From Candidatus Coatesbacteria bacterium RBG_13_66_14 (lineage in GTDB: Bacteria; RBG-13-66-14), in NCBI GenBank assembly GCA_001774505.1, contig MFAF01000144.1, positions 4,959 to 11,897 of the forward strand: a stretch of 6,939 nt of DNA. The letters are read 5' to 3'. This document shows, in pieces, positions 1 through 4,652 of this stretch (the stretch's first letter is position 1; each line of letters opens with the position of its first letter). The translations under genes and the position numbers were made by a program. The notes beneath the pieces are model-generated. The model saw only the letters and a program-made list of their open reading frames with translations, was not told the DNA's origin and ran no database searches.

Positions 1-136
1 TGTCGGTGATGCCGTATTCCCAGAGCCCATTGGTGATGGTCATGTAGACCATCCCGGGCCCGGGGCCGCCATCCCCGTCCGTCGGCGAACCGCAGGCCAG
101 CAGCAGGAGGGCGAGGCTGACCAGGAGCCGCCTCAT
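1..136 (-). CDS. Lipoprotein N-terminus, partial (cut by window edge)
   Basis: Only the first 45 codons lie in the window. Translation from the ATG at 136-134 begins with two arginines, a leucine-rich hydrophobic stretch and then LLLAC, a typical lipobox with Cys15 as the lipidated residue. The mature part starts with a flexible Gly/Pro/Asp-rich linker and then a stretch ending NGLWEYGITD that may open a folded domain. A signal peptidase II substrate anchored to a membrane is therefore expected. A strong GGAGGA lies at 141-146, four bases before the ATG. The gene sits 69 bp downstream of the membrane fusion gene on the same strand and may share its transcript. The function of the mature domain cannot be judged from this fragment. 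Confidence 0.72.
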   Translation of the reverse strand, partial: MRRLLVSLALLLLACGSPTDGDGGPGPGMVYMTITNGLWEYGITD

Positions 137-205
137 CCTTTCCTCCACCGCGGTGAACCCCGCCGATTGACCGTCCGGCGCCCCTCGATTCACAGCGGTC
201 CGGCA

Positions 206-2521
206 TCAGGGGCGGAACGCCTCGATGGCGCGCAGGTTGTCGTGGACGGTGGCCGGGGCGCGGTAGTTGCGCGGGGCGGAGTACTCGATGACGGGCCGGT
301 CGTCGGTGACCGGCTCGAAGCCCCGCGCGTAGGAGCGGAAGGCGGCGTCGTCCAGGGCCAGCCGGTCCAGGAGCGCCATGGGCCCCGGAACCCCGACCTC
401 GGCCAGGGTGCGCACGATGTCCGGGTCGCGCGCCGCCGCGGCGAAACGGGACTCATCCACGGAAAGCGGCCCGTCGGAGCCCAGAAGGACGATGTCGTCC
501 CCGGTGAGCCAGAGCTGGGCGTGGGGGAAGGCCCGGGCGAAGCTCGCGGCCAGCATCCGCACGTCGCGCACGGCGAGCTGGTAGAGCGGTATCCACTGGG
601 CGACGACCCCGCCCGGCTTGAGCGCCCGCCGGCACAGCTCGTAGTACTCCACCGTGTACAGGTTCACCACACCGGCCACGGCCGGCGGCATCGGCTCGGC
701 GGTTATCACGTCGTAGCGCCGGTCCGTGCACAACAGGTAGTTCCGCCCGTCGTCCACGATCACCCGGGCCAGGGGGTTGGCCAGGACGTCCAGGTTGAAT
801 TCGGAGAAGAACGGGGCGCACTCCAGCACCGCCGGCGCTATCTCCACGCAGTCCACCCGCTCCACCGTGTCGTACACCGCCAGGGCGCCGAAGGTGGACC
901 CCGACCCGAAGCAGATGACCAGCACGTCCCTGGGGTCCGGGTGGACCAGCATGGGCAGGTGGGCCAGCATCCGGTTCTTGCGCATGTCGCTCACGGCGGT
1001 GTAGGTGGCCTGGTTCCCGTCAATCACCAGCCGGCGGGTGGTCACGCCGCCGTTGGCCGGGTCGTCGGCGCGCTCGCGCACCTCCACGGTCCCGGACTCG
1101 CTCTCGTCGTAGTAGAGGAGCGTCTCGCCTTCCCGGAGGAAATTCTCACCCAGGCGGTCGAAGGGGAGCCAGAGCGCGCCGAAGGCGAGGGTGGCGGCGC
1201 AGGAGGTCAGGGCCAGGGTCTTCTTCTCGAGCCAGCGCCACGCCGCGGCGGCGGCCACCAGCACCGACAGCCCCGTCAGCAAGAGCAGGCTCCCCTGGAA
1301 CCCCAACAGCGGTATGAGCACGAAGCCGGTCGCCGCGGCGCCCAGGATGGTCCCCGCCGAGTTGGCGGCGCAGAGCTCGCCCACCCGCCGGCCCACCCCG
1401 CCCGACTCCCGGGCGTAGAGGCGCACCGCAATGGGGAAGAGCATCCCCAGAAGGAACGTCGGCAGGAGCATGACCGCCAGGGTCAGCACCAGGGAGCTGG
1501 CCACCAGGGAGCCCCATCCGGCGAGCCCCCCGACGACGGCCTGGCTCGCGCGGCCCAGCTCCAGGGGCCAGTTGAGCGCCAGCCCCGTCGTCGCCAGGGC
1601 GGCGAGGCCCACCCCGATCTCCCCCCAGACGAAGGCCCGCTGCGGTTTCTTGAGCCGCTTGACCAGCCAGGAGCCGAAGGCCCCCCCCAGCGCCAGCCCC
1701 ACCAGGTACACCGCCAGCATGGCCGAGAAGGTGTAGGTGACGTTGGAGAACCACAGGATGAGCATCCGGTTCCACACCAGCTCCAGGCCGAGGGCGGCGA
1801 AGCCGGAAATGGCGTAGAGCCAGAGGAGGAGCCGCCCCCTCTTGCCCGGCGGGCTCGCGCTCTCGGCTTTCCGGGGCTTCGTCTCCGCCGAGGCCATGCG
1901 CGACAGGGCGAAGGCCCCGCCCGCCGCCGCCAGGTTGATGCCAGCAGCCATCATGGTCGAGCCCCAGAGGCCCAGATGCTCGATTAAAAAGAAGCCAGCC
2001 GCCAGCGTCCCGACCACGGCCCCCGCGGTGTTGAGGGTGTAGAGGAGGCCGGTGCGGCGGCCGACGGCCTCCCGGGTACGGCCGGTGTGCCGGGCCAGGG
2101 CGGGGAGCGTGGCCCCCATGAGCGTGGTGACGGGTAGTAAAACCAGGAACGCCAGGGCGGCCCGCACCGCGGTGAAGAGGAACCCGGAGCCCCCGGTGGC
2201 GCCGTAGAGCGGGACGTAGACGAGTTGAGCGAGTTGGAGTAATAGCGGGACGAGGAGCCCGGTGGCGGCCACCCCGGCCTGGAGGAGGGCGTAGAAGAAG
2301 AGCGGCCGCCGCATCCGGTCGGCCACGCGGCCCAGGAGCCAGCTCCCCAGCGCCATCCCCCCCATGAAAGCGGCCAGGACCGTCGTCGCCGCCTGGCTCG
2401 TCACCCCGAACACGAAGGAGAGCTGGCGCAGCCAGACCACCTCGTACACGAGGCCGGCGGCGCCGGAGATGAGGAACAGCCCGGCCACCGCCGGCAGCTG
2501 GAACTTTTCGAGCCTGGTCAC
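206..2521 (-). CDS. Fused MFS-like membrane protein / spermidine synthase-like protein
   Basis: The 771-residue product has a polytopic membrane half (about 10-455) and a C-terminal Rossmann half (about 465-771). The membrane half is an internal duplication: an E-V-V-W / E-L-V-W motif (27-30, 247-250), an LP..LMG/LLG..LP-like segment (129-140, 353-363) and an N-[TS]-A-G segment followed by a hydrophobic run (164-180, 387-403) each occur twice. The C-terminal half resembles aminopropyltransferases: IDGNQATYT (500-508), a glycine-rich nucleotide loop FGSGSTFG (538-545), acidic E560 after beta-2, and VDDGRNYL (589-596). At the place of the synthase catalytic DxxD motif it reads TAEPMPP (607-613), so classical putrescine aminopropyl transfer is doubtful. 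This architecture is known as the fused MFS/spermidine synthase family; its substrate is generally unknown. The start is GTG at 2521, with only a weak G-rich stretch before it; the next internal Met (53) would cut into the first membrane segment. Confidence 0.88.
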   Translation of the reverse strand: MTRLEKFQLPAVAGLFLISGAAGLVYEVVWLRQLSFVFGVTSQAATTVLAAFMGGMALGSWLLGRVADRMRRPLFFYALLQAGVAATGLLVPLLLQLAQLVYVPLYGATGGSGFLFTAVRAALAFLVLLPVTTLMGATLPALARHTGRTREAVGRRTGLLYTLNTAGAVVGTLAAGFFLIEHLGLWGSTMMAAGINLAAAGGAFALSRMASAETKPRKAESASPPGKRGRLLLWLYAISGFAALGLELVWNRMLILWFSNVTYTFSAMLAVYLVGLALGGAFGSWLVKRLKKPQRAFVWGEIGVGLAALATTGLALNWPLELGRASQAVVGGLAGWGSLVASSLVLTLAVMLLPTFLLGMLFPIAVRLYARESGGVGRRVGELCAANSAGTILGAAATGFVLIPLLGFQGSLLLLTGLSVLVAAAAAWRWLEKKTLALTSCAATLAFGALWLPFDRLGENFLREGETLLYYDESESGTVEVRERADDPANGGVTTRRLVIDGNQATYTAVSDMRKNRMLAHLPMLVHPDPRDVLVICFGSGSTFGALAVYDTVERVDCVEIAPAVLECAPFFSEFNLDVLANPLARVIVDDGRNYLLCTDRRYDVITAEPMPPAVAGVVNLYTVEYYELCRRALKPGGVVAQWIPLYQLAVRDVRMLAASFARAFPHAQLWLTGDDIVLLGSDGPLSVDESRFAAAARDPDIVRTLAEVGVPGPMALLDRLALDDAAFRSYARGFEPVTDDRPVIEYSAPRNYRAPATVHDNLRAIEAFRP

Positions 2522-2582
2522 GGGGCCCCGATTTGTCGGCGCGGTTTGGGGGATGGTTCCGCGGCTGCGCGGGGTGCCCCGT

Positions 2583-2588
2583 ATTATA
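2583..2588 (-). promoter_or_regulatory. Candidate -10 box for the membrane fusion gene
   Basis: The minus strand reads a perfect TATAAT here, about 60 bases before the GTG at 2521, in an otherwise very GC-rich area. Transcription would start near 2576 and give a leader of about 55 nt. No good -35 hexamer is present 16-18 bases upstream; that place is taken by the 12-bp palindrome GCGGCGCGCCGC (2604-2615), which could be an operator or simply GC-rich sequence. It is a sigma-70-type guess resting on the -10 alone. Confidence 0.4.
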
Positions 2589-2676
2589 CACCAATCCGGG
2601 CCTGCGGCGCGCCGCGGTCGTCATGCGAATGAGGGGCGGCCTCCGTCTAGGGGTTGGGGTGATGGATGCCGCGTGT

Positions 2677-2710
2677 CCCCTCTCCCTGTGGGAGAGGGCT
2701 AGGGTGAGGG
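2677..2710 (+). repeat. Hairpin repeat, copy 1 of an inverted pair
   Basis: A perfect 9-bp stem (CCCTCTCCC 2678-2686, GGGAGAGGG 2690-2698) with a three-base loop TGT is followed by a tail CTAGGGTGAGGG. A close relative in opposite orientation lies at 2924-2957. Sequences of this form (CCCTCTCCC-loop-GGGAGAGGG with a GGGTGAGGG tail) are common intergenic repeats in GC-rich bacterial genomes; that is from general familiarity, not a search. Confidence 0.6.
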
Positions 2711-2719
2711 CTACCTTAT

Positions 2720-2747
2720 AAAAAAACGGGCCGACCTGAAGGTCGGC
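2720..2747 (-). terminator. Putative Rho-independent terminator after the M50 protease gene
   Basis: Read on the minus strand, a 7-bp perfect stem GCCGACC / GGTCGGC with loop TTCA is followed after CCG by seven T residues (2726-2720). This has the form of an intrinsic terminator and lies about 227 bases past the protease stop codon, facing the right way. It is followed, in transcription order, by the promoter-like TATAAT of the next gene. The hairpin core also looks like a dispersed repeat (CCGACCTGAAGGTCGG plus CGCTTAC), so the terminator may be a repeat put to use. The three-base gap between stem and T tract makes it somewhat weaker. Confidence 0.55.
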
Positions 2748-2776
2748 GCTTACAAGTTTGACGACTGATTCGAAAC

Positions 2777-2804
2777 GTAGGGGCGGGGCTCCGTACCCCG
2801 CCCG
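2777..2804. repeat. GC hairpin repeat (GTAGGGGCGGGG family)
   Basis: GTA is followed by GGGCGGGG (2781-2788), a 7-base loop CTCCGTA, and CCCCGCCC (2796-2803), a perfect 8-bp stem. The same stem occurs in the twin-hairpin element at 6888-6909, and both copies are flanked by a TTGCGATG string (2805-2812 here; minus strand at 6916-6923 there). This makes it a dispersed repeat family rather than a chance hairpin. Confidence 0.6.
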
Positions 2805-2878
2805 TTGCGATGGTGTAGCCGCTTATACCAACAAACCCCGACCCTCACCCCCGGCCCGTCGGCGCGCATCTCCTAATT

Positions 2879-2903
2879 GTAGGGCGGGGATTTCAATCCC
2901 CGC
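2879..2903. repeat. GC hairpin repeat, related variant
   Basis: After GTAG, GCGGGGAT (2884-2891) pairs with ATCCCCGC (2896-2903) around a 4-base loop. The shared GTAGGGCGGGG start relates it to the repeat at 2777-2804, but loop and right arm differ. No T tract follows on either strand, so it is not an obvious terminator. Confidence 0.5.
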
Positions 2904-2923
2904 TGCTTTCTATCAATGGTAGC

Positions 2924-2957
2924 CATCACCCCTACCCCTTTCCCACGGGGAGAGGGG
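2924..2957 (-). repeat. Hairpin repeat, copy 2 of an inverted pair
   Basis: On the minus strand this reads CCCCTCTCCC, loop CGT, GGGAAAGGGG, then GTAGGGGTGATG. The stem differs from copy 1 at one arm position, which still pairs as G-U in RNA. The two copies face each other about 215 bp apart and enclose the terminator-like hairpin and two GC hairpins. Confidence 0.55.
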
Positions 2958-2973
2958 AACCTCTCCGACCGCC

Positions 2974-3645
2974 CTAGAACAGCGGCGAGACCAGCACGTA
3001 GAACAGACGAAAGAACAGCCCGAAGTACGGCGAAAGGACCCCCGTCATCAACAGCACGATGATGAAGATGAACCCGTAGGGGGCGACGCGGGCGGCGAAG
3101 CGGCTCGCCTTCAGCGGCAGGAAGTGGAACAGGACGCTCGAGCCGTCCAACGGCGGGATGGGCAGGAGGTTGAACCCTCCCAGGACGAGGTTGTACAGGA
3201 CGCCCAGCTTGAGGATGGCCGAGAAGAACCCGGCGACCCCGAAGTCGAGCTCGAAGGTGAACTGGTTGAAGGCCAGGGGGTCCATGCCGGTGAGGTAAGT
3301 GACCTGGAGCAGCACGAAGAAGGCGGCGGCGAGGAGGAAGTTGGACGCCGGCCCCGAGAGCGCCACCGCCAGCATGTCCCCCCGGGGGTTCCGCAGGTTG
3401 CGGGAGTCCACCGGCACCGGCTTGGCGGCCCCGATGATGAACCCGGCGTTGGAGAGAATTAAAACCAGCGGCAGAATGACGGTGCCGATGGGGTCTATGT
3501 GGGGCAGGGGGTTGAGGGTGAGCCTTCCGGCGAGCTTGGCGGTGTCGTCGCCGCGGCGGTAGGCCACGAAAGCGTGCGCGGCCTCGTGAAACGTGAGGCT
3601 GAACAGGAGGATGGGGACGGCGGCGATGAGGTACTGCCAGGGCAT
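2974..3645 (-). CDS. Site-2 protease family (M50) membrane metalloprotease
   Basis: The 223-residue product is a compact intramembrane zinc protease. The first membrane segment carries HEAAH (20-24), giving two zinc histidines and the catalytic glutamate; the C-terminal motif NLLPIPPLDG (159-168) supplies the third ligand, Asp167. Other family signatures are HIDPIGT (49-55), AAKPVPVD (73-80) and SGPASN (97-102). About five or six membrane segments are evident and there is no PDZ or CBS domain, which fits the short group of bacterial S2P homologues of roughly 200-230 residues. Such enzymes usually cut membrane-bound anti-sigma factors or signal peptides; no candidate substrate is adjacent. The reading frame stays open to 3909, but the ATG at 3645 is right: it has GAGGA (3653-3657) seven bases upstream, and the hydrophobic domain starts just after it. 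It lies 89 bp beyond the antitoxin gene and may be read from the same transcript. Confidence 0.92.
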   Translation of the reverse strand: MPWQYLIAAVPILLFSLTFHEAAHAFVAYRRGDDTAKLAGRLTLNPLPHIDPIGTVILPLVLILSNAGFIIGAAKPVPVDSRNLRNPRGDMLAVALSGPASNFLLAAAFFVLLQVTYLTGMDPLAFNQFTFELDFGVAGFFSAILKLGVLYNLVLGGFNLLPIPPLDGSSVLFHFLPLKASRFAARVAPYGFIFIIVLLMTGVLSPYFGLFFRLFYVLVSPLF

Positions 3646-3691
3646 GGGGCTGTCCTCGGGGTTGAGAGTTTCAGTACGGCGGGGGCGCTGT

Positions 3692-3716
3692 CCCGGTTCC
3701 TCGCGGGCGAACCGGG
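3692..3716 (-). promoter_or_regulatory. Stem-loop between antitoxin and protease genes
   Basis: CCCGGTTC (3692-3699) and GAACCGGG (3709-3716) form a perfect 8-bp stem with a 9-base loop. On the minus strand no T tract follows, so it is not an intrinsic terminator. It lies about 47 bases before the protease start and could affect mRNA processing or stability between the toxin-antitoxin operon and the protease. It overlaps the relic of the HD-GYP gene end. Confidence 0.4.
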
Positions 3717-3729
3717 CGATGGAGGACTC
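3696..3729 (-). pseudogene. Relic of an HD-GYP gene 3' end; left direct repeat flanking the TA cassette
   Basis: This stretch matches 4661-4694, the last codons of the HD-GYP gene, at 29 of 34 positions with no gap (offset 965). Read in the HD-GYP frame it gives ESSIARFAREEPGQ against ESFIAWHTREEQG-stop, eight of thirteen residues alike, with the TAG stop replaced by CAG. It begins six bases after the antitoxin stop codon, so the similarity ends almost exactly at the edge of the toxin-antitoxin pair. It has no start codon of its own and is not a gene. It is either one side of a duplication made when the cassette entered, or the tail of a lost paralogue. Confidence 0.6.
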
Positions 3730-3734
3730 GGCGC

Positions 3735-4199
3735 CTACCCGCCTTTCTTCGCCGCCGACGCGGCCGCCCCGTGCGTCTTCAAATGCGGTCGCGCCCTCGA
3801 AGCGGCCTTCTTCCGCGGGCCGCGGCCCCCCTCGACTGCGTGGGACGCCGATACATCGGAGATCGCCTTGGCGCCCTGTTGATGGCGGCCGGGCCGCGTT
3901 TTGACGCATTCCCAGTCCGTCTCCTCGTCATTGGGCACGGCCTTGAGCTTGAGGACGCAGCCCAGGGCGTGGAACACCTCGGCCACCTTGCGCAGGGTCA
4001 TGTTGGAGGGTCCGCGCAGGAGCTTGGTGACGTACGCCTTGGAGCAGTCGAGCCTTTTCGCCAGCTCCGCCTTGGTGACGCCGTCCTTTTCCATGACCTC
4101 GAAGAGCTGCTGGCTCACGTCGAGGATGAGCCCCTCCTCGGCCATCTGGCGCTCAAGGCCGAAACGCTCGACGAGTTCGTAATAAAGTCCCCTTTTCAT
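3735..4199 (-). CDS. HigA-like XRE-family antitoxin with a basic C-terminal tail
   Basis: The 154-residue product has a Cro/C1-type helix-turn-helix at about 32-86 (LFEVMEKDGVTKAELAKRL, then CSKAYVTKLLRG and MTLRKVAEVFHALG), as in antitoxins paired with Gp49/RelE-type toxins. It should bind and neutralise the toxin encoded upstream and repress the operon. The start chosen is ATG 4199, which overlaps the toxin stop as ATGA and has AAGGA (4209-4213) nine bases upstream; an in-frame ATG at 4205 is only three bases from that site. Typical relatives are near 100 residues. Here a tail of some 58 residues (97-154) follows, with 13 Lys/Arg and 3 acidic residues, many Ala and Gly, ending AASAAKKGG; it looks disordered. 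The tail may bind DNA or be non-native sequence gained at the cassette edge. Confidence 0.85.
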   Translation of the reverse strand: MKRGLYYELVERFGLERQMAEEGLILDVSQQLFEVMEKDGVTKAELAKRLDCSKAYVTKLLRGPSNMTLRKVAEVFHALGCVLKLKAVPNDEETDWECVKTRPGRHQQGAKAISDVSASHAVEGGRGPRKKAASRARPHLKTHGAAASAAKKGG

Positions 4200-4576
4200 G
4201 TCCATGCATCCTTGCGTCGTTTGTACTCATCACGTATTCGGTCGGTCTTTTTCAAATCCTCTTTCCCGGCCCTGTCCCGCTTTTTGAAAACCGCGTGGCA
4301 CATGATAACTCGATGGCCATCTTGGAAACCATAAACACGGGCTTGATGGGCCTTGATGGCGTATATACCATTTTGTTCATGACGGAATTTTTCTCTATGT
4401 GGCCTTTCGTCATCACAGATAAACTTAATTGTTCTTATCAAGCGGTTCATCTCATTTGGACGGCTTTGTATATGTGTTTCAATGAAATCCCGCACCGGAT
4501 TTCCACCATCCTCTCTCACATAGAGCCACGCGCTCCGATATCTTCCCTCGTGGAAGAGAACCGTAAGCTCGCCCAT
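4196..4576 (-). CDS. HigB-like toxin, phage-derived Gp49-like (DUF891) / RelE superfamily
   Basis: The 126-residue product fits the Gp49-like branch of RelE/HigB toxins, ribosome-dependent mRNA interferases. Family features are the early NPVRDFIE (26-33), the central IYAIKAHQARVYGF strand pair (71-84, with Arg80), and HAVFKKRDRAGKEDL (94-108) followed by a basic C-terminal helix RIRDEYKRRK. Toxin-first order with a downstream XRE antitoxin is the HigBA layout, and the TGA stop overlaps the antitoxin ATG by four bases, implying translational coupling. The start chosen is ATG 4576, nine bases after GGGGA (4586-4590); a TTG two codons upstream (4582) is only three bases from it. The coding sequence is AT-rich for this window (about 39% G+C over 4321-4440), suggesting recent transfer. 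The frame is intact and the toxin is probably functional. Confidence 0.87.
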   Translation of the reverse strand: MGELTVLFHEGRYRSAWLYVREDGGNPVRDFIETHIQSRPNEMNRLIRTIKFICDDERPHREKFRHEQNGIYAIKAHQARVYGFQDGHRVIMCHAVFKKRDRAGKEDLKKTDRIRDEYKRRKDAWT

Positions 4577-4591
4577 CGTCAACCGTCCCCA

Positions 4592-4612
4592 AGGTTAACC
4601 TGGAAGTTAACT
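4592..4612. promoter_or_regulatory. Twin palindromes, likely antitoxin operator
   Basis: Two perfect palindromes, AGGTTAACCT (4592-4601) and AGTTAACT (4605-4612), share the core GTTAAC with centres 12 bp apart, just over one helical turn. They lie 16-36 bp before the toxin ATG and overlap the predicted -10 regions. Autoregulation by an XRE antitoxin binding such palindromes is standard for HigBA operons; assigning it here is inference. Confidence 0.5.
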
Positions 4613-4632
4613 ATTTTCAAGGTTTTTTTCAA
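4604..4632 (-). promoter_or_regulatory. Candidate toxin-antitoxin promoter
   Basis: On the minus strand TTGAAA (4627-4632) is followed, after 17 bases, by TAACTT (4604-4609). A second pair with the same spacing is TTGAAA (4615-4620) and TAACCT (4592-4597). The -35 boxes are good, the -10 boxes only fair. Both -10 boxes fall inside the palindromes, so a bound repressor would block them. The region is unusually AT-rich compared with the flanking HD-GYP gene. Confidence 0.45.
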
Positions 4633-4652
4633 ACAGGTGGATGGATGCCTTT

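Larger units (their letters stand above)
2522..2973. other. 452-bp intergenic region rich in hairpin repeats
   Basis: No protein gene is supported between the protease stop and the start of the fusion gene: the open frames here lack ribosome binding sites and recognisable products. From right to left it holds an inverted-repeat copy (2924-2957), a GC hairpin (2879-2903), a truncated-looking tail of the same family around 2841-2855 (CCCTCACCCCCGG), another GC hairpin (2777-2804), a terminator-like hairpin (2720-2747), the opposite-facing inverted-repeat copy (2677-2710), an extra tail-like piece (2648-2665, GGGGTTGGGGTGATGG), and the TATAAT box. It reads as a landing zone for dispersed repeats between two transcription units. 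Confidence 0.6.

Noticed and set aside
167..1987. Long plus-strand open frame of 606 codons
   Set aside because: It lies opposite the clear membrane fusion gene, encodes a low-complexity His/Arg/Gly/Pro-rich product with no family resemblance, and is a typical antisense shadow in GC-rich DNA.
2533..2721. Small plus-strand open frames in the repeat-rich spacer
   Set aside because: They run through hairpin repeats and the promoter region, lack ribosome binding sites, and give no recognisable product.
2677..2957. CRISPR array in the repeat cluster
   Set aside because: Repeats are not evenly spaced, differ in orientation and family, and no cas gene is present.
3692..3716. Stem-loop as an intrinsic terminator of the toxin-antitoxin operon
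   Set aside because: No T tract follows the stem on the minus strand; GC-rich sequence continues.
3646..3909. N-terminal extension of the M50 protease to 3909
   Set aside because: The extension overlaps the antitoxin gene, is rich in Arg/Gly without domain features, and the ATG at 3645 has a good ribosome binding site and directly precedes the membrane domain.
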